A DNA stretch of 64,000 nucleotides from Alphaproteobacteria bacterium (GTDB lineage Bacteria > Pseudomonadota > Alphaproteobacteria > CALKHQ01): NCBI GenBank assembly GCA_041396705.1, contig JAWKYB010000019.1:1-64000 (forward strand), given 5' to 3'. Both the position numbers and the translations under genes were made by a program. Shown in pieces: positions 25,144 to 33,589 of this stretch (the first letter of the stretch is position 1; each line of letters starts with the position of its first letter). Below the pieces are notes generated by a model, which did not search any database, had not been told where the DNA came from, and saw nothing but the letters and a program-made list of their open reading frames with translations.

Positions 25144-26430
25144 TCAGTTTTCCGGAATCTGGTGGTCGTGCACGAACTCGATCACCTGCAGCGCGTCGTC
25201 GGACGCCACCGCGAAGCCAGAAATATTGGTGTCGCTGACGTTCTCGGTCGTCGGATCGAACACGCCGTCGTCACCGCCGAACACCGCATCCAGCACCGAC
25301 TTGGTCACGACCGTGTAGACCGTGTTGCCGTCCGAATCGGTCGTCGGCTCCAGATAGGTGATCGTGTCGCCGGCATAGGCGTCGGCCCGGTCGTAGGTGA
25401 ACGACGAATAGTCGAAGTAGGCCACGGTCTGGCCGTCGACCACGGTGTTCACGTCGAGGATCGAGTTCTCGTAGGCGACCAGATCGACCGAGATTCCGCC
25501 GGTCTTGTCGGCAGCGGCAGCCAGCAGCGACGCGGCGACGTCGAGGTCCAGCGTCGGAACGAAGCTGACCTCCTTGGTCACGTAGATGGTCTCGTTGTTC
25601 TCGTCGACGTAGGAGAAGGTCACCACCGTGTTGATCGCGCCGGTGGCCATCAGGTCGGCATAGAGCGCGAGGTTCTCCAGCGGCGAGTCGATCGTCTTCG
25701 ATTCGCCGTCCACCGTGATCACCAGCCGCCCGGCCGCGTCGAATGTGATCGAGGCGCCGTCGGCGATGACGATGTCGTTGTTCTCGTCGAGCGTGTAGAT
25801 GCTGGCGAGCGAGGTCAGCGCCTCGGACAGCGAGTGGTTCAGCACCTGGGTCGGGGCACGGCCGACGCTGAGGCGACCGAAATCGACCTCCTGCAGCAGC
25901 GTCGCATCGAGCGGCTCGCCTTCCGCGTCGAGCGGGATCAGGTTGCCGTCGGCATCGAGCGGCTGGACCACCTGGTCGCCGCTGGGCAGCGTCAGCAGGA
26001 TCGGCACACCGTTGGCGTCGCGCAGGATGACATAGAGATCGCCGTAAAGATCGCCGCGGCTGGTCCCGGCACCGGCCGGCTGGCCGCCGCCCTGGGCGTG
26101 GGGATTGAGGTCGCGGTTGCCCTGCGCCCATGCCGGCCGATCGGAGTCCTCGTCGGCCTCGGTCGACAGGCCGCCGCGCCCGCCCTGGCGCAGCAGGTCC
26201 TGCAGTTCCTGGGTGGCATCGCTGCGCCCGTAGCCGCCGCCACCCGCCCCGCCGGACCCGCCGGCGCCGCCCTGGCCGCCCGCGCCGTGCTGCTGTTGCT
26301 GCTGGGCAAATGCCGCCGGAATCAGGCCGCCGTCCTGGACAAGGCCGCCGGCACCCAGGAGGGTGAGTCCGGCGAGCGCCGTCGTGGCCAGGGTTGCAGC
26401 CGGCAGGCGGCGCGCTTTCGTCTTGTGCAT
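25144..26430 (-). CDS. Exported protein, paralogue B
   Basis: This 428-residue protein has a signal peptide (LPAATLATTALAGLTLLGAG) and a shorter Gln/Gly-rich linker in place of the His-rich one in paralogue A. The common domain follows: RPAWAQGNRDLNPHAQGG, GDLYGDLYVILRDANG, EVDFGRLSVGRAPTQVL, TLDENNDIVIADGASI, SILDVNTVVDGQTVAY and VIEFVHDHQIPEN. Many Asp/Asn-rich turns suggest a calcium-stabilised beta fold, which is an inference. It lies 78 nt upstream of paralogue A on the same strand and 114 nt downstream of the barrel gene, so the three may be one unit. No characterised homologue is recognised. Confidence 0.75.
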   Translation of the reverse strand: MHKTKARRLPAATLATTALAGLTLLGAGGLVQDGGLIPAAFAQQQQQHGAGGQGGAGGSGGAGGGGYGRSDATQELQDLLRQGGRGGLSTEADEDSDRPAWAQGNRDLNPHAQGGGQPAGAGTSRGDLYGDLYVILRDANGVPILLTLPSGDQVVQPLDADGNLIPLDAEGEPLDATLLQEVDFGRLSVGRAPTQVLNHSLSEALTSLASIYTLDENNDIVIADGASITFDAAGRLVITVDGESKTIDSPLENLALYADLMATGAINTVVTFSYVDENNETIYVTKEVSFVPTLDLDVAASLLAAAADKTGGISVDLVAYENSILDVNTVVDGQTVAYFDYSSFTYDRADAYAGDTITYLEPTTDSDGNTVYTVVTKSVLDAVFGGDDGVFDPTTENVSDTNISGFAVASDDALQVIEFVHDHQIPEN

Positions 26431-26544
26431 CGTCTTCTTCCTTGTTGAGGAAACGAGATGTCACAACCGATCACACGCCGGCGCGCCCTGCTTTGATATG
26501 GCTCAATCGACCAGTCATGCGCCGCGGCGCATCACGGCATCGAA

Positions 26545-29037
26545 CTAGAACCGATAGGCTAGGCCGATCCTGAACTGGTTTTCCGCGTTGTCGAACCTGT
26601 CGACATTGGCGCCGTATTCGACGTCGAAGCTTTCGTAGTCGGTGTAGGTGAAGTCGAAGCGCAGCGACACGGTGTCGCTGGCCGGCACTTCCACCCCGCT
26701 GCCGAAGCGCAGACCGGTCTGGGTGTTGTCCTCGCTGGTCGACGTTCCGGTCGTCGCATAGTCGGTGTGGAACAGGGTGCGCACCAGGCCCACCCGCCCG
26801 TACAGCAGCGCCGCGTCGCCGAGCACGTAGCCGGCGATCAGGCTGGCGCCGACGCTGTGATGCTTGTCGACGGAGTAGACCCGCCCGGTGGGGTCGCGCT
26901 CGATGTCCCAACTGGCGTCGCTGATCTCGGCATCGAGTTCTCCGGCCAGGTAGAAATCGTCCAGCCGCAGGCCATAGCCGCCGTAGACGCCGGCCGACGC
27001 CCCGTAGCCGCCGCGCTCGGCGTCGAGGACCGAGCCGGCCTGCCGCGGCCCGCTGTTGGCGCTGACCAACCCGTCGTGACCGAGCTGGCCGCCAAAATAG
27101 AACCCCGCCAAGGGGTTGTCCGGGCTGTCCGGCTCGCCCTCTCGCAGCATGCCGAAGCGATAGCCGATGCCGAGGCGGGTCAGGTTTTCGGTGTTCGAGA
27201 AGTCGTCGAGCCCGTTTCCGCCCTCGATCTGGTAGTTGCGGTAGGCGGTGTAGGTCTGGTCGAGCCTGACGAAGAGGCCGCCGCCGGCCGGCACCTCGAC
27301 GCCGCCGCCGAAGCGCAGGCCGGGCTCGAACTCGTCGCGCACGTTGGTGGTGCCGGCGCTGGTCACATAGGTGGTCTCGAAGCGGGTTCCGACCACGCCG
27401 AAGCGACCGTAGACCAGGTTGTCCGCCGGCAGGAAATAGCCGATCAGGCCGGAGCCGCCCAGCGTCTCCTGCTTGTCGACCATGAATTGGCGACCGCCCG
27501 GCAGGCGGGTGTGCGTCCAGTCGGCACCGCTCAGCTCCACCTCGAGCTCGCCAGCCAGATACCAGTTGCCGAAGCGCTCGCCGTAGCCGCCGAAGGCGCC
27601 GCCGGTCCAGCCCAGCGCGCCGAAATCCGCGGTCAGGCTACCGCCGGCCCCGCGCGGGCCTTCCAGGCCGGAATTGAGCTCGCCCACGCCGCCCTGCACG
27701 CCGGCATAGAAGCCGCCCAGATCGGCCTCGCCGTCGAGGCCCGACCGATAGGCCGCCATGTCTTCGTCGCTGTAGTGCGGCGCCCATTGCGCGCCGATGC
27801 GGAAGAACAGCCGGTTTTCGTCGTAATCCTCGCCGGCGGCCTCGGATTCCCGGCGCTGGTAGGAATAGTCGGTGCCGAGCCATATGTGCGGCGTGACGTA
27901 GTACGCCAGACCCAGATTGGCATCCAGCAGCCGGTCGCTGCGGGTAATCCCGACATAGTCGTTGAAGGTGTAGTCGGCCGACAGCTGTGCGCTCAGGTCC
28001 GGCGCGAGCAGATGCTCGACGCCGGCGCCGAAACGGGTCGCCAGATAGCTCGACGCGCCCGTCGCGGTGGTTTCCGCGATCGTGCGGTCGACGATGCCCG
28101 TCACCGTTGTGCGCAGCGTCGGGCGCCAGGTCAGCCTGGCGCCGAAGTCGAACGCGTCGACGTCCTCCAGCGTGACGCCGTCGTAGTCCTGGTGCAGATA
28201 GCCGGCGAGCAGCTCCACCCAGGACTCGTTCTCCAACCCGATCACCATCCCGGCGGCCGCATTGAAGCCGGCCGAATCGCGGTCGACGCCGGCGTCGTCG
28301 ACCGCATCGTCATAGTCGCGCAGGTCGAGCGCGCCCTGGACGAAGGCCTGCCAGCCCGGCTCGATCAGATAGCCGACACGCGCGCCGATGTCGGTGAGGG
28401 CCCGGTCGCGGTCGTCGTTGTTGATGGTGCCGCCGGTCGAGTCGACATCGTCGAAATCGATGTGCCGATAGGTGCCGGCCGCCCGAACGGATAGGGGATC
28501 GAACCGGACCGAACCGCCGGCGAAACCGTAAATCTCGTCGAACAGGGTTGGGCCGGTGCCGTTGACCTCGTCCGGCGAGCTGCGCGGCTCGTGGTCGTGG
28601 GTAAAGCGCGCCCCGCCGAACAGGTTCGCCTCGGGCGAGAAGTCGACGCGGCCCTCGCCGCCGACCCGCCAGTCGACATAGTCCTCGCTGCTCCGGTTCG
28701 CATGGCGGCCGACATCCATGCTGCCGTAGACCGACAGTGCGTGCTCACCCCAATCGGAATCGAGCCGCAGCGAGGGCGACACCACGGTCACCGCGTCGTG
28801 GACCTTGTGGTTGCGGGTGGCGAAGATGTTGTCGTCGTAGAACTCGGTCAGCGTCAGCCGCGGATCGAGCACGAACGAACCGATCTGCAGGGCGCCCGAA
28901 TCCGCCGCCGCGGCTTCGGTTTGAGTTTCCGTTCCGTCGGATGCCGCGGTCGCGGCATCGCCCGGCTCCTCTGCCGCGGCCGACTGCCAGCCCAGGATGA
29001 CGGCGGCCGCCGGAACGAACGATCCTAGACGCTTCAC
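26545..29037 (-). CDS. Outer-membrane beta-barrel protein (BBP2-type plus two Omp-like barrels)
   Basis: This is an 830-residue protein with a signal peptide (LGSFVPAAAVILGWQSAAA). The first half (about 45-440) is a BBP2-type porin domain, seen in LTEFYDDNIFATRNHKVHD and the alternating YxxxxxY strands. Two similar 180-residue units follow, each with a GGFYAGVQGG- or GFYFGGQLG-type start, FGGYGERFGNWYLAGELE/GGYGLRLDDFYLAGELD, a YGRFGVVGTRF/YGRVGLVRTLF segment and a GLRFG strand. It ends with Phe (IGLAYRF), the usual outer-membrane insertion signal. I chose the GTG at 29037, which has GGGGAAG seven bases upstream. Fusion of one porin-like and two OmpA/Opa-like barrels is unusual. Confidence 0.8.
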   Translation of the reverse strand: MKRLGSFVPAAAVILGWQSAAAEEPGDAATAASDGTETQTEAAAADSGALQIGSFVLDPRLTLTEFYDDNIFATRNHKVHDAVTVVSPSLRLDSDWGEHALSVYGSMDVGRHANRSSEDYVDWRVGGEGRVDFSPEANLFGGARFTHDHEPRSSPDEVNGTGPTLFDEIYGFAGGSVRFDPLSVRAAGTYRHIDFDDVDSTGGTINNDDRDRALTDIGARVGYLIEPGWQAFVQGALDLRDYDDAVDDAGVDRDSAGFNAAAGMVIGLENESWVELLAGYLHQDYDGVTLEDVDAFDFGARLTWRPTLRTTVTGIVDRTIAETTATGASSYLATRFGAGVEHLLAPDLSAQLSADYTFNDYVGITRSDRLLDANLGLAYYVTPHIWLGTDYSYQRRESEAAGEDYDENRLFFRIGAQWAPHYSDEDMAAYRSGLDGEADLGGFYAGVQGGVGELNSGLEGPRGAGGSLTADFGALGWTGGAFGGYGERFGNWYLAGELEVELSGADWTHTRLPGGRQFMVDKQETLGGSGLIGYFLPADNLVYGRFGVVGTRFETTYVTSAGTTNVRDEFEPGLRFGGGVEVPAGGGLFVRLDQTYTAYRNYQIEGGNGLDDFSNTENLTRLGIGYRFGMLREGEPDSPDNPLAGFYFGGQLGHDGLVSANSGPRQAGSVLDAERGGYGASAGVYGGYGLRLDDFYLAGELDAEISDASWDIERDPTGRVYSVDKHHSVGASLIAGYVLGDAALLYGRVGLVRTLFHTDYATTGTSTSEDNTQTGLRFGSGVEVPASDTVSLRFDFTYTDYESFDVEYGANVDRFDNAENQFRIGLAYRF

Positions 29038-29174
29038 CTTGTGTCTTCCCCTGCCCTTACGCGATCGGCGCTTCGCCGTTCGCGCAACATGGCATCGAGC
29101 GCATCCGGAACTATGATGCATATCAAGGCTGTGCAGGGCCAGCCCCGTGCGACCGATGGCCCGCGGCGGTCCGG

Positions 29175-30413
29175 TCAGGGCTGCGGCAGGGCTTTCAGAT
29201 AGGCGGCCAGCGAGAATCCCTCGGCCGCCGCCAAGTCCGCGGTCAGACCGCATTCGAAGCCGAGCGCCTTGCGCGCCGCGATGTGGTCGGCCGGGCGGTT
29301 GACGCTCTCCACGCCGACGAATCGGTCGCCGGAGAAACAGAACACCGACAGCCTGCCGGCGTCGTCGCCGCGCTGCGCCACGGTGCGGTCGGCGCCGGCG
29401 GTCAGCCCGGCGATCTGCAGCTTGGCGTCGGCCTGGTCGGTCCAGAACCATGGCACCGCCGCATAGGGTTCGGGCCTGCCGACCAGCCTGCGGGCGATGC
29501 ATTTCGCGTGGTCGACCGCATTCTGCACCGATTCCAGGCGCACGCGGCCCACGCCCCAGGGGCTGTCGAAGGCGGCGCAGTCGCCCAGCGCCGACACGCC
29601 GGGATCCTCAGTCTGCAGCAACCGGTCGACGACGATGCCGTTGTCGCAGGTGAGCCCGGCCGCGGCGGCCAGCTCGTCGCACGGCGCGACGCCGACGGCG
29701 ACCAGAACGGCGTCGCCGCCCTCGATCGCGCCGTCGGCCGTCTCCACCGCCGTCGCCCGCCCCGCATCGGCGCGGATGCGCGCGACCTTGGCGCCGAGCC
29801 GCACGTCGACGCCGAGACGCCGATGCAGGTCGAGGAAATGCGCCGACATCGCCGGCGAGACCGCACGGGCCATCAGCCGCGGCAACGCCTCGAACACCAC
29901 CACGTCGAGCCCGCGCTGGCGCGCGGTCGCCGCGACCTCCAGCCCGATGAAGCCGCCGCCGATCACCAGCAGCCGGCCACCGTCGTCGAGCCGCGCCCGC
30001 AACGCCTCGGCGTCGTCGACGGTGCGCAGGTCCAGCACGCCTGCGGCGTCGATACCCTCGATCGGCGGCCGGCGGTTGCGCGCCCCCGTCGCCAGGATCA
30101 GATGGTCGAAGGCGCGGCTGCCGCCGTCGTCCAGCGTCACTCGCCGCACGGCGCGGTCGATGGCCGCAACGCGCCGGCCGGCGATGAGGTCGATGCGCTG
30201 GTCGAGGAAAAACGCGGCGTTGCGCAACATCAGCGCGTCGCGCTCCAGCGGCGTCTTCAGAAAGGCCTTCGACAACGGCGGACGCTGGTAGGGCAGACCC
30301 GGCTCCGCGCCGACCAGCGCGATCGCGCCGTCATAGCCTTCCTCGCGCAACGAGGCGGCAACCTGGGCGCCGCCCTGGCCGGCGCCGACGATGACAACGG
30401 ACCGTGGCGTCAC
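29175..30413 (-). CDS. Ferredoxin reductase (FAD/NAD-dependent)
   Basis: This 412-residue FAD-dependent oxidoreductase has an N-terminal FAD motif GAGQGGAQVA near 9-18, YQRPPLSKAFL near 46, the NAD-binding GGGFIGLEVA near 150-159, and SALGDCAAF near 277. It matches rubredoxin/putidaredoxin reductase-type enzymes that pass electrons from NADH to a 2Fe-2S ferredoxin. The start is the GTG at 30413, which overlaps the ferredoxin stop codon (GTGA). This coupling and the P450 gene just upstream make a complete class I P450 electron chain. Confidence 0.9.
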   Translation of the reverse strand: MTPRSVVIVGAGQGGAQVAASLREEGYDGAIALVGAEPGLPYQRPPLSKAFLKTPLERDALMLRNAAFFLDQRIDLIAGRRVAAIDRAVRRVTLDDGGSRAFDHLILATGARNRRPPIEGIDAAGVLDLRTVDDAEALRARLDDGGRLLVIGGGFIGLEVAATARQRGLDVVVFEALPRLMARAVSPAMSAHFLDLHRRLGVDVRLGAKVARIRADAGRATAVETADGAIEGGDAVLVAVGVAPCDELAAAAGLTCDNGIVVDRLLQTEDPGVSALGDCAAFDSPWGVGRVRLESVQNAVDHAKCIARRLVGRPEPYAAVPWFWTDQADAKLQIAGLTAGADRTVAQRGDDAGRLSVFCFSGDRFVGVESVNRPADHIAARKALGFECGLTADLAAAEGFSLAAYLKALPQP

Positions 30414-30733
30414 ACCTGGCGCTCGGGCATGTGCACCACGATGCCGTCGATCTCCGGCCCGGCCGTGATCTGGCAACTCAGCCGGCTGGTCGGCCGCTCC
30501 TCGGACGCGGCGCAGACCAGCATCTCGTCCTCCACCTCGCTGCGCGGCGGCAGCCGGCCGACGTCGGCCTCGTCGACATAGACGTGGCAGGTGGCGCACA
30601 TGGCGGAGCCGCCGCATTCGCCGACGATGCCGGCGATGCCGTTCCGCACCGCCCCCATCATCAGGCTGGTGCCGTCTGGCACGTCAACCGTGGTGCGCGT
30701 GCCGTCGAAGGCGACATAGGTCACTTTGGCCAT
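30410..30733 (-). CDS. 2Fe-2S ferredoxin
   Basis: This 107-residue vertebrate-type (adrenodoxin/putidaredoxin-like) ferredoxin has cluster ligands in GECGGSAMCATC (C-x5-C-x2-C) near 39-48 and a fourth Cys in MLVCAAS near 86, followed by TSRLSCQI. It passes electrons from the reductase encoded immediately downstream to the P450 encoded 49 nt upstream. The ATG at 30733 is used, and the frame upstream has no coding character. Its stop overlaps the reductase start by four bases. Confidence 0.93.
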   Translation of the reverse strand: MAKVTYVAFDGTRTTVDVPDGTSLMMGAVRNGIAGIVGECGGSAMCATCHVYVDEADVGRLPPRSEVEDEMLVCAASEERPTSRLSCQITAGPEIDGIVVHMPERQV

Positions 30734-30782
30734 GAGGTCTTTCCGCAGGTTGTTCGCAGTCTTCTTGTTCGCCGGTCGGGCG

Positions 30783-32009
30783 CTATCCGGGGACGAAGCG
30801 CACCGGCAGGCTGTCGAGCGCATGCAGGGCGTTGCCCGGCCGCCAGCGCGGCTGGCCGGCAAGCGCGATCCGGCCGACCTTGCGCGCCAGCACATTGAAC
30901 ATGACCTCGGCCTCCAGCTTGGCAACGGCCTGGCCGACGCAGCCGTGCACGCCGGTGCCGAAGCCGAGATGGCCGCGCGTATCGCGGCGGATGTCGAAGC
31001 GGTCTGCGTCCGGCCACTTCGCCGGGTCGCGATTGGCCGATCCGAGCACGCACATCACCTTGCGGCCCGCGCCGAGGCGGATGCCGCCGACCTCCACATC
31101 CGCAACGGTCGTGCGGCAGAACGTGTGCACCGGGCTGGTGAAGCGCAGCACCTCCTCGAACGCTGCCCGCGCCAGCGACGGGTCGTCGCGCAGCAACGCC
31201 CACTGGTCCGGATTGCTGGCGAAGCACCACAGCGCATTGCCGAGGCCGGTGACGGTTGTGTCGATGCCGGCGGACAGCAGCGAGCGCACCAGGAGGGCGG
31301 CCTCGTCCAAGCTTAGCGTGCCGTCGTCGGCCGCCTGGTAGATCACGTCGCCGAAGCCGCCGGGTGCCAGCCGGTCGCGCTGGCACATCGCCGCGATCCA
31401 CGGCACCACGGTCGCGGCGTGGGCGAGCGAGTCGCGGCGCAGGCGGTTGTCCGGCCCCATCGCGTTGAACGCCATCATGCCGTAGACGATCAGGTTGCGC
31501 CGGTCCTCCGGCCCGATGCCGACGGCGTCGGGAAAGACCTTCAGCGGAAACGGCTCGGCGAAGTCGGCGACCGCGTCGAAGGTGCCGCGTTCGAGCAGGC
31601 CGTCGACCAGGGCTTCGGCCTCCGCCGCAAAGCGGTCGCGCAGGGCCGTCACCGCGCGCGGCGACAACGCCCGGGTAATCACCGCACGCGTGCGCGTGTG
31701 CTCGGGCGGATCGACCTCGAGCACGATGCTGCGCGGCCGCCAAGGCTTCTCCCTGGCGAAGTCGGACAGGCCGACGCCGCGCGACGAGCAGAAGCGCTGA
31801 TGGTCGCCGAAGGTCGGATGCACCTCTGCATAACGACCCATCGCCCAACAGCCGTAGCGCGCGATCCACACGACCGGCCCGCGGGCGCGCAGGGCGGCGT
31901 AGTAGTCGTAAGGATCGGCCAGCACCGCCTCGTCATAGGGGTCGACGTCCCAGACGGGATAGTCGCCCTGCGGGCGGTCGTCGGTTTCCAGCGTGGCCTG
32001 GGTCGTCAT
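30783..32009 (-). CDS. Cytochrome P450 (CYP199-like)
   Basis: This is a 408-residue soluble bacterial P450. The heme-thiolate motif is FGTGVHGCVGQ near 350-360. The I-helix acid/threonine motif is SAGIDTTVTG near 247, the K-helix ExxR is FEEVLRF near 281, and EVDPPEHTRTR lies near 100. The HGCVGQxVAKLEAE ending of the heme loop and the ferredoxin partner next door resemble CYP199A enzymes, which hydroxylate or O-demethylate para-substituted benzoates. That substrate class is a guess from overall resemblance. It is first in a three-gene leftward operon with its redox partners. Confidence 0.9.
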   Translation of the reverse strand: MTTQATLETDDRPQGDYPVWDVDPYDEAVLADPYDYYAALRARGPVVWIARYGCWAMGRYAEVHPTFGDHQRFCSSRGVGLSDFAREKPWRPRSIVLEVDPPEHTRTRAVITRALSPRAVTALRDRFAAEAEALVDGLLERGTFDAVADFAEPFPLKVFPDAVGIGPEDRRNLIVYGMMAFNAMGPDNRLRRDSLAHAATVVPWIAAMCQRDRLAPGGFGDVIYQAADDGTLSLDEAALLVRSLLSAGIDTTVTGLGNALWCFASNPDQWALLRDDPSLARAAFEEVLRFTSPVHTFCRTTVADVEVGGIRLGAGRKVMCVLGSANRDPAKWPDADRFDIRRDTRGHLGFGTGVHGCVGQAVAKLEAEVMFNVLARKVGRIALAGQPRWRPGNALHALDSLPVRFVPG

Positions 32010-32052
32010 CGGGCGTTCCGGCGCGTGTTCTCGACGGCCACTATAGCGGCAG

Positions 32053-32742
32053 TCACAGCATCCGGCGCAACACGGCGGGCGTATCGGTGCAGATCGCGTC
32101 GACGCCCAGCCCGATCAGGGCGGCGAGTTCGTCCTCGCGTTCCTCGTGCCACAGCGTCACCGCGAGCCCGGCGGCGTGTACGGCCGCGACATCCGCGGCC
32201 GTCAGCAACTGCGACGCCCTGGGCGCGCGCGCCTCCCAGCACGGATGCACGCCGTCGGCCCGATAGCGGCGGGCGAGATCGACCAGGGTCGCCGGATCGA
32301 CGACGCTGCCGATCATCAGCGACGTGCGGAGCGCCGGTCGCGCCTGCTTGACGGCGGCCATCGCGACGCAGTCGAAGCCGCCGACAACGACGTCTTCGGT
32401 CCGGCGGCTGGCGAGCGCCTGCATCAGCGCAGGCACGGCCGCCCGATCCTTGACCTCGATCAGCAGGCCGACCGGTTGGCCGGCCTGCCAGTCCAGCAGG
32501 TCGTCCAGCAGCACCGTTTCCGGCGCCTGCCGCAGGATCTGCGCGGCGATCTGGCCGGCGACGGCCACCCCGCCGGCCAGCACGAGGTCGTGCCGCACGA
32601 CGAGCACGCCGTCGGCGCTGAGCTGGACATCGCACTCGATCGCGTCGGCGCCTTCCTCGACCGCGCCTTCGAATGCCGCCCAGCTGTTGTCGGGATGGGC
32701 GTGGCTCGCCCCGCGATGCGCGATGACGCGGGGGCGGCTCAT
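32053..32742 (-). CDS. Glycerophosphodiester phosphodiesterase
   Basis: This 229-residue GDPD-family TIM barrel has canonical catalytic features: AHRGASHAHPDNSWAAF at the N terminus (His and Arg), EGADAIECDVQLSADG with the metal-binding E-x-D, VVRHD with the second His, and GLLIEVK with Glu/Lys. It splits glycerophosphodiesters into glycerol 3-phosphate and an alcohol. The ATG at 32742 overlaps the stop of the neighbouring GDPD-like gene (ATGA), so the two are translationally coupled. Earlier in-frame ATGs lie inside that gene. It has no signal peptide, so it acts on imported substrate. Confidence 0.9.
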   Translation of the reverse strand: MSRPRVIAHRGASHAHPDNSWAAFEGAVEEGADAIECDVQLSADGVLVVRHDLVLAGGVAVAGQIAAQILRQAPETVLLDDLLDWQAGQPVGLLIEVKDRAAVPALMQALASRRTEDVVVGGFDCVAMAAVKQARPALRTSLMIGSVVDPATLVDLARRYRADGVHPCWEARAPRASQLLTAADVAAVHAAGLAVTLWHEEREDELAALIGLGVDAICTDTPAVLRRML

Positions 32743-33560
32743 GCGCATGCATGCCACAGCCGGGCCAGCGCGCCGGGCGCGTTGGTGGTGATCTGGTCGG
32801 CGCCGGCTCGTACGACGGCGCGCAGGATCGACGCGATGTCGGGCGTGGTCGGGTCAAGGGTCCAGACGTCGACGAACGCGCCGTGCCGCTGCAGGATGGC
32901 GATCGGATTCACGCCGGCCGCCAGCGCCGCGCCGACGAAGCGATGATAGAGATAGAAGGCTGCCGCATCGGGCGCCTCGGCAAGGACGGCCTCGGTGAAG
33001 CGGGCGAAGTCCGCGCCGGTCTGCGGCGGGTTCGCCAGCGCCGCCTCATAGGGGTCGTATCCCAATCGAAGGCCGGGGATCGCCGAGCCGACACGGGCCA
33101 GCGTCGGCCAATGATAGCCGCTGAGAATGCAGCGGCGCGCGTCCTCGCCAAGCGCGGCCCGCAGGCTGGCGACCGCGGCCGCGTCGAGCCGGTCCTCCGG
33201 TTCCTTCAGGTCCAGCTGCAGGTGGCCGGCAACGGCCGGCGTATCCGCGACGATGGCCATCAGATCGGTCAGCCGCGGCGGCGCGTAGTCGGCACCGGCG
33301 ATGCGCAGCCGCGCGGCCGCCGCGCTGTCGATCGCCGCGACCGGGCCGGTGCCGTCGGTTTCCTCGTCCAGCACGTCGTCGTGCAGGCAGACCCAGGCAC
33401 CGTCGCCCAGGCGCCGGATGTCGATCTCCACCGCGGCGCCGGCGGCGAGCCCGGCGCGCAGGTTCGCCGGCGCGAACGGCGGCTCGTCGGCCGCGCGCCG
33501 CAGTTTGTGCCACTTCAGCCGCACCGTCCGGCCGCCGGCCTGGATTGCGGTGTCGTCCAT
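32739..33560 (-). CDS. GDPD-family protein with altered active-site motif
   Basis: This 273-residue protein shares the GDPD fold: GAAVEIDIRRLGDGAWVCLHDD keeps the E-x-D and HD pairs, LQLDLKEP matches the EvK strand, and VDVWTLDPT and GADQITTNAPG match the C-terminal strands. The opening HRG motif is replaced by KWHKLRR, so the family's catalytic arginine position is altered. Activity may be changed or lost. The gene lies between the transporter ATPase and the canonical GDPD, overlapping the latter by four bases. It may act on a different phosphodiester or have a regulatory role, which is an inference. Confidence 0.8.
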   Translation of the reverse strand: MDDTAIQAGGRTVRLKWHKLRRAADEPPFAPANLRAGLAAGAAVEIDIRRLGDGAWVCLHDDVLDEETDGTGPVAAIDSAAAARLRIAGADYAPPRLTDLMAIVADTPAVAGHLQLDLKEPEDRLDAAAVASLRAALGEDARRCILSGYHWPTLARVGSAIPGLRLGYDPYEAALANPPQTGADFARFTEAVLAEAPDAAAFYLYHRFVGAALAAGVNPIAILQRHGAFVDVWTLDPTTPDIASILRAVVRAGADQITTNAPGALARLWHACA

Positions 33561-33589
33561 CGCGCCGCGTCCGCCGCCGTGACCGGCCG

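Noticed and set aside
24319..26448. Rightward open frame of about 710 codons
   Set aside because: It is antisense to the two exported paralogues. Their signal peptides and shared domain make the minus strand the coding one.
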